In this document: positions 42,971 to 52,291 of the stretch, in pieces
How the letters are laid out: each line of letters begins with the position of its first letter
How positions within the stretch are numbered: the first letter of the stretch is position 1
Source: Ralstonia sp. SET104
GTDB lineage: Bacteria; Pseudomonadota; Gammaproteobacteria; Burkholderiales; Burkholderiaceae
NCBI RefSeq assembly: GCF_003851545.1
Contig: NZ_BHVX01000005.1
Span: 186,001-250,000 of the forward strand
Direction of reading: 5' to 3'
DNA length: 64,000 bases
Program-made: the position numbers and the translations under genes
Notes under the pieces: model-generated
The model's input: only the letters and a program-made list of their open reading frames with translations
Databases searched by the model: none
What the model was told of the DNA's origin: nothing

Positions 42971-43405
42971 ATGGCTACCATCCAGCGAACGCGCCGCGCC
43001 CGACGGGCCAAGGCCGACATCAACGTCGTTCCATATATCGACGTGATGCTGGTGCTGCTGGTCATCTTCATGGTGGCGGCACCCGTGGTGAACCCGGGCG
43101 TGGTCAACCTGCCTTCGGTGGCCAACGCCACGCCGCAGCAGACCCAGCCGCCCATCGTCGTGACCATCAAGGGCGACGGCACGATCCTTGCTCGCGTGAA
43201 AACCGGTTCGGGAGCGACCGAGCAGAAACTCGCCAACAACAACGAACTGCGCGCCTTTGTGAAGCAGCGCACCGACGAAAACCCCGATCAGCCAGTCGTG
43301 ATTGCCGCTGACAAGTCGGTTCAATACGACCGCGTGCTGACCGTGATGAGCGTACTCAAGGGCGACGGCGTGAAGCGTGTCGGCCTGATGGTGAAATCGT
43401 CATGA
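42971..43405 (+). CDS. tolR: Tol-Pal system protein TolR
   Basis: 144 residues. One N-terminal membrane helix (about 22-42) carries the essential Asp in INVVPYIDVMLVLLVIFMVAAP. The rest is a periplasmic ExbD/TolR domain (VVTIKGDGTILARV, VVIAADKSVQYDRVLTVMSVLKGDGVKRVGLM). It forms the stator unit with TolQ. Ribosome site GGAGC before the ATG at 42971. Confidence 0.96.
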   Translation: MATIQRTRRARRAKADINVVPYIDVMLVLLVIFMVAAPVVNPGVVNLPSVANATPQQTQPPIVVTIKGDGTILARVKTGSGATEQKLANNNELRAFVKQRTDENPDQPVVIAADKSVQYDRVLTVMSVLKGDGVKRVGLMVKSS

Positions 43406-43457
43406 GCACGTTGATGAACCGAACCTTGACGAACCAGGGCGGGGCAACCTGAACGTC

Positions 43458-44486
43458 ATGACTACGACGTCGTTGCATCGGTATGAGCCTGTTCGCGAGC
43501 GCGGCACGCTGCGCGCGTTCGGGCTGGCGGTCCTGACGCACGTTCTGCTGCTGATCTTTCTGTACTTTGGCGTGCAGTGGCAGAGCAGCACCCCGCGCGG
43601 CGAAGAGGCTGAACTGTGGGACGAGGCCGCTGTTCAGCAGGCCGTGCAGCAGTCGGCTCCGGTTCCGGAAATCAAGCCCGAACCGGTGGTCAAGGCACCG
43701 CCCGCCAAGGTGGACGAGGAAGCCGACATCGCGCTGGAGCAGCAGAAGCGCAAGCGTGAGCAGGAAGCTGCTGCGGCCCGTGATGCAGAACTCGCCCGCC
43801 GCGCCGCGGAACAACGCGCCGAAGCGCAGCGTCAGGCCCGTCTGAAGGAAGAGCAGCAGGCCCGCCAAGCGGAACTCCAGCGCAAGGCCCTGGCCGAACA
43901 GCAGGCCAAGGAAAAGGCGGCAGAAAAGGCAGCAGAAAAGGCAGCCGCCGATGCCCAGGCGCGAAAGAATGCGCAACTGCAAGCCCAGGCCGAAGCGAAG
44001 GCCAAGGCTGAGGCGGAAGCCAAGCTTAAGGCCAAGGCGGCAGCGGACGCCAAGCTGAAAGCGGAATCCGAACGCAAGGCCAATGAGGCGCGCTCCAACG
44101 CACAGCGTAAGGAACAACTGGACCGCCTTCGCGCCATGGCCGGCGCCGGAGCGACGGGCTCGGTGGCAGGGTCTGGCGGTGGTGTTGGCAATGCGCAGGG
44201 CACGGGCGGTACTGCGTCGGCGGGGTATGCCGAGCGCGTGCGTGCCAAGGTCAAGCCGAACATCTTGTTCGACCCATCGGCCGTCAACGGCAATCCGTCG
44301 GCGGTGGTGTCGGTGCAGATGGCGCCGGACGGCTCGATCCTGTCCAAGCGCCTGACGAAATCGAGCGGCAACGGTGCCTATGACGAAGCCGTGCTGCGCG
44401 CGGTCGAACGTTCCGACCCGCTGCCGCGCGATACCAATGGCAAAGCGCCGTCGAGCGTCATCCTGACGTTCCGGCCCAAGGAATAA
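43458..44486 (+). CDS. tolA: Tol-Pal system protein TolA
   Basis: 342 residues. An inner-membrane anchor (about residues 20-37) is followed by a very long charged helix of Ala, Lys, Glu and Gln (about 75-225). A Gly/Ser-rich hinge ([15 protein letters not shown]) leads to the C-terminal TonB_2-like domain ending [27 protein letters not shown], which contacts TolB and Pal. It spans the periplasm as the force-transmitting link. It lies 52 bp after tolR; repeats in the helix ([12 protein letters not shown]) make the DNA internally repetitive. Confidence 0.95.
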   Translation: MTTTSLHRYEPVRERGTLRAFGLAVLTHVLLLIFLYFGVQWQSSTPRGEEAELWDEAAVQQAVQQSAPVPEIKPEPVVKAPPAKVDEEADIALEQQKRKREQEAAAARDAELARRAAEQRAEAQRQARLKEEQQARQAELQRKALAEQQAKEKAAEKAAEKAAADAQARKNAQLQAQAEAKAKAEAEAKLKAKAAADAKLKAESERKANEARSNAQRKEQLDRLRAMAGAGATGSVAGSGGGVGNAQGTGGTASAGYAERVRAKVKPNILFDPSAVNGNPSAVVSVQMAPDGSILSKRLTKSSGNGAYDEAVLRAVERSDPLPRDTNGKAPSSVILTFRPKE

Positions 44487-44553
44487 ACGTGTCAGCGCAG
44501 TTCGTGCGGCGCTGGCCAACGGTTCTCAGATTCCGGATTTGATAGTAGGGACG

Positions 44554-45858
44554 ATGAACATGATGAGAAAGATGTGGATCCCGATGTTCCGGCGCGCAGC
44601 GCAGGCATTGTTGCTGACCGCGGCGTGCGCCGGCGTGGCTCATGCCCAGCTCAACGTAGAGATCTCAGGCGTTGGCGCCAGCCAGTACCCGATCGCGATC
44701 GCCAACTTCCAGGGCGAAGCGCAGGCTCCGCAAAACCTCTCGGCCATCGTCCGGGCGGACTTGGCGCGTAGCGGCCGCTTCTCAAACGTGGACGTTGCCG
44801 GCGCGGTGGTGCCGGATAGCCCGGCGCCTGACCTGGGCGCGTGGAAAACCAGGGGCGCCGCAGCCTTTGTGGGCGGCACCGTGACCCGCAACGGCGACCG
44901 CTACGAAATCCGCTTCCGTTTGTACGACACCGCCAAGGGCGAAAGCCTGGGCGGCCTGTCGCTCACGCGCGGGCCGGGCCAACTGCGTTTGGCTGCGCAC
45001 GAAATCGCCGACTACATCTACCAGAAGCTCATTGGCGAGCGGGGCGTCTTTGCGACGCGCCTGTCATACGTGTCCAAGGTCGGCCGCCGCTTCCAGTTGC
45101 AGATTTCTGACTCGGACGGCGCCAACCCGCAGATTGCGCTGACGAGCAATGAGCCGATCATCTCGCCGTCGTGGTCGCCGGACGGCACCAAGGTCGCGTA
45201 TGTGTCGTTCGAGAGCAAGAAGCCCGTGGTGTACGTGCATGATCTGGTGGCAGGCCGCCGCACGGTCATTTCGAACCAGAAGGGCAACAACTCGGCGCCG
45301 GCCTGGTCGCCGGATGGGCGCCGCGTGGCGGTATCGCTCTCGCGCGATGGCAATACGCAGATCTACGTCGTCAACGCTGATGGTTCCGGCCTGCGCCGCC
45401 TGACGCGCAGCAGTGCGATCGATACCGAGCCGTCGTTCTCGCCCGATGGCCGCTCGATTTACTTCACCAGCGACCGTGGCGGTGCGCCGCAGATCTATCG
45501 CATGTCGGCCGAGGGCGAAGAGTCGGGCGGTGCGCAGCGCGTGACCTTCAAGGGCAGCTACAACACGAGCCCGCGCGTGTCGCCGGACGGCAAGCTGCTG
45601 GCGTACATCTCGCGCGTGGGCGGTGCGTTCCGCCTGTACACGCAGGACTTGTCCAACGGCGACGTGAACGCGCTTACGGATTCGTCGCACGATGAATCGC
45701 CGAGCTTTGCGGCCAACGGCAAGTTCATCCTGTATTCCACGCGCGTGGGTGGCAAGGCGGTACTGGCTGCGGTGTCGACCGATGGCCGCACGCGTCAGAT
45801 TCTTTCGCTCCAGGCCGGTGAAGTTCGCGAACCGGCGTGGGGTCCTTTCATGCAATAA
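44554..45858 (+). CDS. tolB: Tol-Pal system translocation protein TolB
   Basis: 434 residues. Signal peptide ends ...CAGVAHAQ. An N-terminal domain ([21 protein letters not shown]) is followed by a six-bladed propeller of WD40-like PD40 repeats, seen as repeated SPDG motifs ([52 protein letters not shown]). TolB is periplasmic and binds Pal and TolA. Several ATG codons cluster at the start (44554, 44560, 44563); AGGGA just upstream could serve any of them. All are in-frame. Confidence 0.95.
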   Translation: MNMMRKMWIPMFRRAAQALLLTAACAGVAHAQLNVEISGVGASQYPIAIANFQGEAQAPQNLSAIVRADLARSGRFSNVDVAGAVVPDSPAPDLGAWKTRGAAAFVGGTVTRNGDRYEIRFRLYDTAKGESLGGLSLTRGPGQLRLAAHEIADYIYQKLIGERGVFATRLSYVSKVGRRFQLQISDSDGANPQIALTSNEPIISPSWSPDGTKVAYVSFESKKPVVYVHDLVAGRRTVISNQKGNNSAPAWSPDGRRVAVSLSRDGNTQIYVVNADGSGLRRLTRSSAIDTEPSFSPDGRSIYFTSDRGGAPQIYRMSAEGEESGGAQRVTFKGSYNTSPRVSPDGKLLAYISRVGGAFRLYTQDLSNGDVNALTDSSHDESPSFAANGKFILYSTRVGGKAVLAAVSTDGRTRQILSLQAGEVREPAWGPFMQ

Positions 45859-45890
45859 CGAAGCAGTTGTCCCTCTAGGAGAAATCGGAC

Positions 45891-46409
45891 ATGTCGAAGT
45901 CCCAAACCATGATCAAACTCGCAGCCATTGCCACGCTGCTGGCCCTGGGCGCTTGCAGCTCGGGCGTCAAGCTGGATGACACCGCCAAGAACGGCACGGG
46001 CGGCGCCGGCACGGGCGCGGACGCCCGTACGGTGACCCCGGTGGACGTGGGCCGTGACGAGCTGACCGACCCGAACAGCCCGCTGGCCAAGCGCAGCATC
46101 TATTTCGACTTCGACAGCTACTCGGTCAAGTCGGAATACCAGGGCCTGCTGGGCCAGCACTCGCGCTATCTGCAATCGCACAACCAGCGCAAGGTCCTGA
46201 TCCAGGGCAACACCGACGAGCGCGGCACGAGCGAGTACAACCTCGCACTGGGCCAGAAGCGTGCCGAGGCCGTGCGCCGCGCACTGTCGTCGATGGGCGT
46301 GCCTGACAGCCAGATGGAAGCCGTGAGTCTGGGCAAGGAAAAGCCGCAAGCGACCGGCCACGACGAAGACTCATGGGCACAAAACCGCCGCGCCGATATC
46401 GTCTATTAA
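45891..46409 (+). CDS. pal: Peptidoglycan-associated lipoprotein Pal
   Basis: 172 residues. Lipobox LGAC places the lipidated Cys at residue 22, which anchors it in the outer membrane. The C-terminal OmpA domain carries SIYFDFDSYSVK and IQGNTDERGTSEYNLALGQKRAEAVRRAL, with the conserved Asp and Arg that bind diaminopimelate in peptidoglycan. An AGGAGAAATCGGAC site precedes the ATG. Pal links outer membrane and peptidoglycan and is moved by Tol-Pal. Confidence 0.97.
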   Translation: MSKSQTMIKLAAIATLLALGACSSGVKLDDTAKNGTGGAGTGADARTVTPVDVGRDELTDPNSPLAKRSIYFDFDSYSVKSEYQGLLGQHSRYLQSHNQRKVLIQGNTDERGTSEYNLALGQKRAEAVRRALSSMGVPDSQMEAVSLGKEKPQATGHDEDSWAQNRRADIVY

Positions 46410-46477
46410 TCGGTACGGTTTGAAGTGGAACGCGCCGGCTGCGAGGTTGCGGCCGGCGTTCTTACGTTGGCAATCAC

Positions 46478-47275
46478 ATGAACACGATGATGAAACAGCG
46501 CGCCGATCGGACGTTACGCCGGGCCATGCGTCGAGCAATCCTGATGGCGACGCTCGTCGCGGGTGGCGCCCTTACCATGGCCGGCCCGGCGGCGGCGGGG
46601 GTGTTTGACGACGATGAGGCGCGCCGCGCCATCATCGACATGCGCGACAAGTTCAACAACTTCCAGTCGACAGCGGCTCAGCGCATTGATCAGAACAGCA
46701 AGAACCTGCTCGACGCGCAAAACCAGATCGAGACGCTCAAGTCTGAAGTGGCGCGCCTGCGTGGGCAGAATGAAGTGCTGCAGAACAGCGTCGATACGCT
46801 GACCAAGCAGCAGAAGGATTATTACACTGACCTCGACGCGCGCCTGAAGAAGTTCGAGCCGCAGCAGGCCACGGTGGATGGCCGCGAAGGCATGGTCCAG
46901 CCCAACGAGAAGCCTGAATATGACGCTGCGCTCAAGGCGTTTCAGGGTGGCGACTTCAAGGGCGCGGGCAACCAGTTCTCGGCGTTCGTGAAGAAGTATC
47001 CGCAGAGCCCGTATCTGCCGCTGGCGCAGTTCTGGCTGGGCAACGCGCTCTATGCGCAGCGCGATTACAAGGGCTCGAGCTACGTGCTGGAGAACATGGC
47101 ACGCAGCAACCCGCAGCACCCGAAGGCGCCCGATGCGCTGCTGCAGGTGGCCACCAACCAGGGTGAGTCGGGTCAGAAGGCGGCCGCACGCAAGACGCTG
47201 GAATCGGTGGCGTCGCAGTACCCCGGCACTGAGCAGGCCAAGACCGCACAAAGCCGTTTGAAGACGATGCGCTGA
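46478..47275 (+). CDS. cpoB: Cell division coordinator CpoB (YbgF)
   Basis: 265 residues. Signal peptide ends near ...GPAAAG|VFDDDEA. An N-terminal coiled coil (about residues 55-125, RDKFNNFQSTAAQRIDQNSKNLLDAQ...) drives trimerisation, and the C-terminal half has TPR-like repeats (YDAALKAFQGGDFKGAGNQFSAFVKKYPQSPYLPLAQFWLGNALYAQRDYKGS). CpoB binds TolA and PBP1B and couples peptidoglycan synthesis with outer membrane constriction. Final gene of the Tol-Pal operon, followed by a terminator. Confidence 0.93.
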   Translation: MNTMMKQRADRTLRRAMRRAILMATLVAGGALTMAGPAAAGVFDDDEARRAIIDMRDKFNNFQSTAAQRIDQNSKNLLDAQNQIETLKSEVARLRGQNEVLQNSVDTLTKQQKDYYTDLDARLKKFEPQQATVDGREGMVQPNEKPEYDAALKAFQGGDFKGAGNQFSAFVKKYPQSPYLPLAQFWLGNALYAQRDYKGSSYVLENMARSNPQHPKAPDALLQVATNQGESGQKAAARKTLESVASQYPGTEQAKTAQSRLKTMR

Positions 47276-47310
47276 TCGGCAAGTCGTTCTGTGATTGAGA
47301 TTGAGGAAAC

Positions 47311-47346
47311 AACGCCCGCCCGTGGTTGCATCGGCGGGCGTTTTCT
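47311..47346 (+). terminator. Terminator of the Tol-Pal operon
   Basis: A perfect 8-bp GC stem (CGCCCGCC / GGCGGGCG) with a 12-base loop is followed by TTTTCTT, 36 bases after the cpoB stop. Confidence 0.85.
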
Positions 47347-47456
47347 TATGGGCGACCATGACGGGTGAATGGCGGACATATGGCGCGTGGGGCGCGGGCA
47401 GGGCGGTAGCACGCTAAAATGCGGGCCTTCCCGATTCGCTTTGCAAGGCTTCGCCT

Positions 47457-48131
47457 ATGAAAAAACGCGCCATCGTCCTGCTCTCCGGCGGGTTGGACTC
47501 TGCCACCGTGCTCGCCATGGCCAATGCCGATGGCTTTGAGACGTATGCACTGTCGATGCGCTACGGCCAGCGTCATTCGTCCGAGCTGGAAGCGGCCAAG
47601 AAGGTGGCGGCATCGCTGGGCGCGGTGCGCCACGAAATCGTCGATCTGGATCTGCGCAAGTTCGGCGGCTCCGCGTTGACCGATGATGCACTCGACGTGC
47701 CGACCGACGGTGCGCAGTCAGGCATCCCGATCACCTATGTGCCGGCGCGCAACACGATCATGCTGTCGCTGGCGCTTGGCTGGGCCGAGGCGGTGGGCGC
47801 GCGTGATCTGTTCTTCGGTGCCAATGCGGTGGATTACTCCGGCTACCCCGATTGCCGCCCCGAATACGTTGCCGCCTATGAGGCGCTCGCCAACCTGGCC
47901 ACCAAGGCCGGCGTGGAAGGCGAGCGCATCCGCGTGAACGCCCCCATCATCGCCATGACCAAGGCGGAGATCATCCAGGCTGGCGTACGGCTGGGTGTGG
48001 ACTACAGCATGACCGTGTCGTGCTACAAGGCCGACGACGATGGCCGTGCCTGCGGCGTGTGCGATTCGTGCCGCATCCGCAAAGCCGGGTTTGACGCCGC
48101 CGGCGTGCCCGACCCCACTCGCTACGTCTAA
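47457..48131 (+). CDS. queC: 7-cyano-7-deazaguanine synthase QueC
   Basis: 224 residues, typical length. QueC converts 7-carboxy-7-deazaguanine to preQ0 using ATP and ammonia for queuosine in tRNA. The PP-loop [11 protein letters not shown] is at residues 10-20, [20 protein letters not shown] is the mid-protein signature, and the zinc cysteines are C189, C199, C202 and C205. Partner QueD and QueE are not in this window. A TAAAAT box lies 43 bases upstream, but no good -35 was found and no preQ1 riboswitch. YeeE-family gene follows by six bases. Confidence 0.95.
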   Translation: MKKRAIVLLSGGLDSATVLAMANADGFETYALSMRYGQRHSSELEAAKKVAASLGAVRHEIVDLDLRKFGGSALTDDALDVPTDGAQSGIPITYVPARNTIMLSLALGWAEAVGARDLFFGANAVDYSGYPDCRPEYVAAYEALANLATKAGVEGERIRVNAPIIAMTKAEIIQAGVRLGVDYSMTVSCYKADDDGRACGVCDSCRIRKAGFDAAGVPDPTRYV

Positions 48132-48137
48132 CGCGCC

Positions 48138-49253
48138 ATGCCCGATATCGACCTCAATGCGTTGTCCCACACCGTGCTGTGGGGCACTTTTGCGCTCACG
48201 TTTGTGTTTGGCGCGATCCTGCAGCGCACGCACTTCTGCACGATGGGCGCGGTGTCCGATGTGGTCAACATCGGCGACTGGAGCCGCCTGCGCATGTGGG
48301 CGCTCGCCATCGGTGTGGCCATGATCGGTACGGGGTGCCTAAGCTGGCTCGGGCTGATCGATACGAGTAAGACGATCTATACGGCCAGCAAGCTGCTGTG
48401 GCTGTCGTCGCTGGTGGGTGGGCTGTTGTTTGGTTTTGGCATGGTGCTGGGTTCGGGTTGCGGCAGCAAGACGCTGGTGCGCATTGGCGGCGGCAATTTG
48501 AAGTCGGTCGTGGTGTTTGTGTTTCTCGGGCTGGCGGCGTACATGACGCTCAAGGGCGTGTTTGGCGTGGTGCGCGTGGCGACCGTGGACGCTGTCGCAG
48601 TTACGCTGCCGACGTCGCAGGATTTGCCGAGCGTGCTGGGCCATGCGCTCTCCGTGGATGCGCGCACGCTGCGCCTCGCGCTGGCACTCGTGATTGGCGG
48701 GGCGCTGTCGTTGTGGGCGCTGCTGGGGCGCGATTTCCGCACAGGTGACAACCTGTTGGGCGGGATCGGCGTCGGGCTCATCATTGTGGGCATGTGGTAC
48801 GTGTCGGGCCACGTTGGCTATGTGCAGGAAGATCCGAACACACTGCAGGAGGCGTTTGTGGCGACCAACAGCGGCCGCATGGAAGCGCTGAGCTTCGTGG
48901 CCCCCGTGTCGTACACGCTGGAGTGGCTGATGTTCTTCAGCGATACGTCAAAGGTGCTGACGGTTGGCATCGTGAGCGTGCTGGGCGTGATTGCCGGTTC
49001 GGCCGTGGTGGCGCTGGCCACGCGCACGTTCCGCTGGGAAGGCTTTGCCAATGCCGAGGACACCGGCAATCACATCATCGGCGGGATTCTGATGGGCATT
49101 GGCGGCGTGACGGCGCTGGGCTGCACGATCGGGCAAGGGCTGTCGGGCATCTCGACGCTGGCGATCGGCTCGTTCATTGCGCTGGCGGGCATCGTGATCG
49201 GCGCGCTGCTGGCGTTCCGTTATCAGATGTGGCGGATGGAACGCCTGACTTGA
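48138..49253 (+). CDS. YeeE/YedE family membrane transporter (sulfur-compound type)
   Basis: 371 residues with about 9-10 hydrophobic helices. The YeeE/YedE repeat appears with its conserved Cys and Gly motifs: LQRTHFCTMGAVSD at residues ~25-38, GMVLGSGCGSKTLVRIGGGNLKS and LGCTIGQGLSGISTLAIGS. Members of the family move thiosulfate or other sulfur species through a Cys-lined path. It lies six bases after queC, so it shares that transcript. The substrate is not fixed by the sequence. No TusA-like or YeeD partner gene follows. Confidence 0.88.
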   Translation: MPDIDLNALSHTVLWGTFALTFVFGAILQRTHFCTMGAVSDVVNIGDWSRLRMWALAIGVAMIGTGCLSWLGLIDTSKTIYTASKLLWLSSLVGGLLFGFGMVLGSGCGSKTLVRIGGGNLKSVVVFVFLGLAAYMTLKGVFGVVRVATVDAVAVTLPTSQDLPSVLGHALSVDARTLRLALALVIGGALSLWALLGRDFRTGDNLLGGIGVGLIIVGMWYVSGHVGYVQEDPNTLQEAFVATNSGRMEALSFVAPVSYTLEWLMFFSDTSKVLTVGIVSVLGVIAGSAVVALATRTFRWEGFANAEDTGNHIIGGILMGIGGVTALGCTIGQGLSGISTLAIGSFIALAGIVIGALLAFRYQMWRMERLT

Positions 49254-49264
49254 TCTGACGGGCG

Positions 49265-49294
49265 TTGACAGAATCGCGGATATCTTTCTATAAT
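49265..49294 (+). promoter_or_regulatory. Consensus sigma70 promoter of tRNA-Lys
   Basis: TTGACA (49265-49270) and TATAAT (49289-49294) are both perfect, spaced by 18 bp, and end 11 bp before the tRNA 5' end. A G/C-rich discriminator (CGCGGT) suggests stringent control as is usual for tRNA genes. Confidence 0.92.
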
Positions 49295-49305
49295 CGCGGT
49301 CTTTG

Positions 49306-49381
49306 GGGTCTTTAGCTCAGTCGGTAGAGCAGTAGACTTTTAATCTATTGGTCGCGGGTTCGAATCCCGCAGGACCCACCA
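49306..49381 (+). tRNA. tRNA-Lys (TTT anticodon)
   Basis: 76 nt with encoded CCA. Acceptor GGGTCTT pairs with AGGACCC (allowing a wobble), D-arm GCTCAGTCGGTAGAGC, anticodon loop CTTTTAA giving anticodon TTT, and T-arm GCGGGTTCGAATCCCGC. A perfect promoter precedes it. Confidence 0.96.
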
Positions 49382-49389
49382 AATTTCAG

Positions 49390-49424
49390 AGGGCTCGACA
49401 GCAATGTCGGGCCCTTTGTTTTTG
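49390..49424 (+). terminator. Terminator after tRNA-Lys
   Basis: An 11-bp stem with one mismatch (AGGGCTCGACA / TGTCGGGCCCT) around a GCAA loop is followed by TTTGTTTTT, nine bases after the tRNA CCA. Confidence 0.85.
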
Positions 49425-49493
49425 TGCGGTGCTTTTTTGTATGGCGTCCATCGGCGGCGCTATGCTGCGCGTATCGCTCACCGGTCTACGCTC

Positions 49494-49979
49494 ATGCCTT
49501 TGCGCCTCTACCTCGCTGGCCCTGATGTCTTCCGCCCGCAACCCGCTGCGCATGGCGAAGCACTCAAGAAGCTGTGCACGGAGTTCGGTTTCACCGGCCT
49601 GTACCCGCTCGATAACGCGATTGCCCCGCAGGCCGATGGCGTTGCGACCGCCGCCGAGATTTACCGCCAGAACATCGCGCTGATCGACTCCGCCGATGCC
49701 GTGCTCGCCAACGTGGCGGACTTCCGCGGCCACGAGCCCGATTCCGGCACAAGCTTTGAAATCGGCTACGCCATCGCGCGCGGCAAAGACGTGTGGTGCT
49801 ACAACGTGCCCGCCGTGCCGCTCATCGCGCAGGTGCCGAACACCAACGGCAACGATGCCGACGGCTGGGCGGTGGAAGACTTCGGCCTGTCGCGCAACCT
49901 CATGATCGCTTGCAGCAGCCGCCTCGTCGTGGGAGATGCACGCCAGTGTCTGGAGCGCATGCGCGCGCATTACGCTTAG
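49494..49979 (+). CDS. Nucleoside 2-deoxyribosyltransferase family protein
   Basis: 161 residues of the flavodoxin-like nucleoside deoxyribosyltransferase family. LYLAGPDVFRP opens the first strand. IYRQNIALIDSADAVLANVADFRGHEPDSGTSFEIGYAIARGKDVWCY carries the nucleophilic Glu (SFEIGYA) and Asp of the active site. Members exchange bases between deoxynucleosides or hydrolyse 2'-deoxynucleoside monophosphates; which one is open. The ATG at 49494 gives MPLRLYLAGPDVF, and longer frames upstream overlap the tRNA terminator. It ends 58 bp before the convergent Nudix gene. Confidence 0.87.
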   Translation: MPLRLYLAGPDVFRPQPAAHGEALKKLCTEFGFTGLYPLDNAIAPQADGVATAAEIYRQNIALIDSADAVLANVADFRGHEPDSGTSFEIGYAIARGKDVWCYNVPAVPLIAQVPNTNGNDADGWAVEDFGLSRNLMIACSSRLVVGDARQCLERMRAHYA

Positions 49980-50037
49980 TCGCTTACTGGATGTGCGTAT
50001 GCGGATTGCTTCCTTCAGGGCGGCCAACGCCGTTCGC

Positions 50038-50499
50038 CTATAGCCCCGCTTCGGTCAGGCGGGCATCGATGCTCGCCAGCGTCAACGTCTGTGCGAACAG
50101 CCGCGTGAGCGATTGGCTCGCGTATCGCGGCACTTCCTCCGCCGCGGCCCAGCGGTAAGCGTCCATCTCGGGGATGAGCCGGCCGGTGTGATAGCTGTTG
50201 AACATCGACGTGCAGATCAGCGTGTCGAGTGCAACGTCCGCGCGGCGCAGGCGGGCGGCGAACAGATGCAATTCTTTGTCGCGGCGATACGGGATTCGGC
50301 CGAGTTCGATCAGCGCGTGGCTGTCGAGCACGAGGCCGGTTTCTTCGCGGGTCTCGCGCAGGGCCGTGTCGCGGTGGTTCTCGCCGGGGTCGGGTGCGCC
50401 TTTGGGGATGTCCCAGTGGCGCGTTTCGGTGGCGTGCGCGAGCAGCACTTCTGCGTCTTCGTTGAGCAGCACAAGGCCGCAAGACAGGGAGAGCGGCAT
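50038..50499 (-). CDS. Nudix hydrolase
   Basis: 153 residues, single Nudix domain. The box GX5EX7REXXEEXGX is complete (GAPDPGENHRDTALRETREETGLV). The opening SCGLVLLNEDAEVLLAHATETRHWDIPKG resembles bis-tetraphosphate or NTP-cleaning hydrolases of the MutT/NudA type; the exact substrate cannot be inferred. The ATG at 50499 lies one base after the stop of the permease gene, so it is coupled to the exporter genes. A GTG at 50517 would overlap that gene and is less likely. Confidence 0.87.
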   Translation of the reverse strand: MPLSLSCGLVLLNEDAEVLLAHATETRHWDIPKGAPDPGENHRDTALRETREETGLVLDSHALIELGRIPYRRDKELHLFAARLRRADVALDTLICTSMFNSYHTGRLIPEMDAYRWAAAEEVPRYASQSLTRLFAQTLTLASIDARLTEAGL

Positions 50500-50500
50500 G

Positions 50501-51310
50501 CTATTTCGCCCCGCCACGTTGCGTAATGCGCGCGGTCATCAACTGGTGATCTCGGCTGAACAGCCGGCGATAGGCCAGCAGCACCGCTGCCACCGTTCCT
50601 AACCCTGACGCTGCCGCCAGCAGGAACATGATGACGATCTGGTAGCGCACGGCTTGCAGCGGTGATTGCCCCGCCAGCACCTGGCCCGTCATCATGCCGG
50701 GCAGGCTCACTACGCCCACCACAGTCATCTGATTGATGATCGGCGTCATGCCGGCACGCACGGCGGCGCGTGCTGCGTTGCGCGCCGCCTCCCAGCGCGT
50801 CCCGCCGAGTGCAAGAATCGTCTCGACCTGATCGCGCGAGGCGATCAGTTCGCCGGTCATGCGCTCCAGCGCCAAGCCCACGCCAGTGAGCGTGTTGCCG
50901 AGAATCATCCCCATGATCGGAATTGCGTATTGCGGCGCGTACCACGGCCGCGCATGCAGCACGACCACCAGCCCGATCGCGCCGATCAGCCACGTGCTGC
51001 CGAACACCGACAACGTACCGTCCAGCCGCAAGCCCGCATAACCGCGCGCACCACGGCTGCCGGTGGCGTGTCCTGCGATCAGCGTCATGACGGCCACGAT
51101 GCCCAGTACGGTTGCCCAATGCGCGTGAGCGAATACCCATTCGAGCACGAAGCCGACCGCCAGCAACTGTACGACGGTGCGCACGGCCGCCCACGCCAGG
51201 CGTCGCTCCAGCCCAAGCCCGAGCCCGATGGACAGCGCCCCGTTTACGAGGATCAGCGCCGCGGCAATGCCGACCTGCCAGGCGGAGAGGGTGAGGTCTT
51301 GGCCGTTCAT
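50501..51310 (-). CDS. fetB: FetB/YbbM-family ABC exporter permease
   Basis: 269 residues, 7-8 membrane helices. GIAAALILVNGALSIGLGLGLERRLAWAAVRTVVQLLAVGFVLEWVF opens the UPF0014/FetB family. GNTLTGVGLALERM and IINQMTVVGVVSLPGMMTGQVLAGQSPLQAVRYQIVIMF are the diagnostic stretches. In E. coli FetAB exports iron and lowers peroxide stress. ATG at 51310 overlaps the ATPase gene stop (ATGA). The Nudix gene follows by one base. Confidence 0.9.
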   Translation of the reverse strand: MNGQDLTLSAWQVGIAAALILVNGALSIGLGLGLERRLAWAAVRTVVQLLAVGFVLEWVFAHAHWATVLGIVAVMTLIAGHATGSRGARGYAGLRLDGTLSVFGSTWLIGAIGLVVVLHARPWYAPQYAIPIMGMILGNTLTGVGLALERMTGELIASRDQVETILALGGTRWEAARNAARAAVRAGMTPIINQMTVVGVVSLPGMMTGQVLAGQSPLQAVRYQIVIMFLLAAASGLGTVAAVLLAYRRLFSRDHQLMTARITQRGGAK

Positions 51311-51981
51311 CGCGCGGGCTCCGTGTTCAGCCAGCCGCCCTCGACGCGCCAATGTCGCCGGCCGATACGTTCGGCTTGTGCCGGATCGTGTGTCACCCAC
51401 ACCCAAGCGCGCCGCTCAGGCGCCTGTGCAAACCAAAGTTGCAAGAGCGCTTCGACCACGCGTGCGGAGGCAGGGTCGAGCGCGGCCGTGGGTTCGTCGA
51501 GCAGCAGGACGGTGGGCTCCGTTTGGAGGGTACGGACCAGCGCTGCAATCTGCGCTTCACCGCCGGAGAGATCCCCCGCGTTCTTCTCCAGAAAGCGCGC
51601 ATCGCGCTCGGAACCTGCGAGCAGGGCGATGGCGGCGTCTCGGTCAAATCCGGTGCTGTGCCGCCGTACGTGCAGTTGGTAGGGCACGTGCAGGTTGTCT
51701 TCCACCGTGCCAGGCAGCAGCGCCGGGCGCTGGCGCACGTAAGCAACGTGACAGCGATAGGCGGGAATCGCGCGCGAGCCGATCGCTTGGCCATGCCATG
51801 TCACCTGACCGCCGTCGAGCGGGTCGAGCAGCGCCAGCGCGCGCAGCAGCACGCTCTTGCCCGAACCCGACGGCCCGGTAAGCGCAATCTGGTCTCCCGC
51901 TTGCACGACGAGTGTGGCAGGTTGCAGCAGCGTGACACCGGAGCGTGCGTCGCGGCGTTGGAGGTGGGTGGCGACCAGCAT
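51307..51981 (-). CDS. fetA: FetA/YbbL-family ABC exporter ATP-binding protein
   Basis: 224 residues, the length of E. coli FetA. Walker A GPSGSGKSVLLRALALLDPLDGGQ, Q-loop VAYVRQRPALLPGTVEDNL, signature LSGGEAQIAALVRTL, Walker B VLLLDEPTAALD, and H-loop VWVTHDPAQAERIG are all intact. It powers the FetB permease encoded next. I use ATG at 51981 (MLVATHLQRR); ATG at 52014 would add eleven residues. No strong ribosome site is visible at either. Confidence 0.9.
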   Translation of the reverse strand: MLVATHLQRRDARSGVTLLQPATLVVQAGDQIALTGPSGSGKSVLLRALALLDPLDGGQVTWHGQAIGSRAIPAYRCHVAYVRQRPALLPGTVEDNLHVPYQLHVRRHSTGFDRDAAIALLAGSERDARFLEKNAGDLSGGEAQIAALVRTLQTEPTVLLLDEPTAALDPASARVVEALLQLWFAQAPERRAWVWVTHDPAQAERIGRRHWRVEGGWLNTEPAR

Positions 51982-52291
51982 GGTGGGGCGAGTGTGTTGC
52001 GTACGATACGGCATCAATGAGCCGCTTTTATGCATTATGCATATGAGCGGGTGAGGCGGTCCTCCGCCGGAATCGCAGAGGCGCGTCAGCGTGTGCTGTT
52101 TTGGCACCGCATGGTGGCGCGATCCGCGTGCCATCCGGGGCCGCCCCTAGGCCGAACGTATCAGGCCGAATGCCTTGGCTCGTGGCTGATGTCGGACGAA
52201 TCCGACATGGCATTCAGCGGCGGGCGGGTCGCCATTTGCGCACGCCAGGCATAGGATCGAAACGTCACCAGAAGAAGAAATGGAGGGCGCC
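51982..52291. other. Divergent intergenic region with a perfect inverted repeat
   Basis: 310 bp between fetA (minus) and a small plus-strand gene. It holds a short palindrome TGCATTATGCA near 52031 and a perfect 8-bp stem with CGAA loop at 52189-52208. Nothing coding was recognised. Confidence 0.4.
52189..52208. repeat. Perfect inverted repeat ATGTCGGA-CGAA-TCCGACAT
   Basis: An uninterrupted 8-bp stem with a four-base loop. There is no T-run on either side, so it looks more like an operator or an RNA element than a terminator. It lies 83 bp ahead of the small membrane protein gene. Confidence 0.5.

Noticed and set aside
43920-43960. Repeated GCAGAAAAGGCAGAAAAGGCA in tolA as a mobile repeat
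   Set aside because: It encodes the AEK repeats of the TolA helix, normal for this protein.
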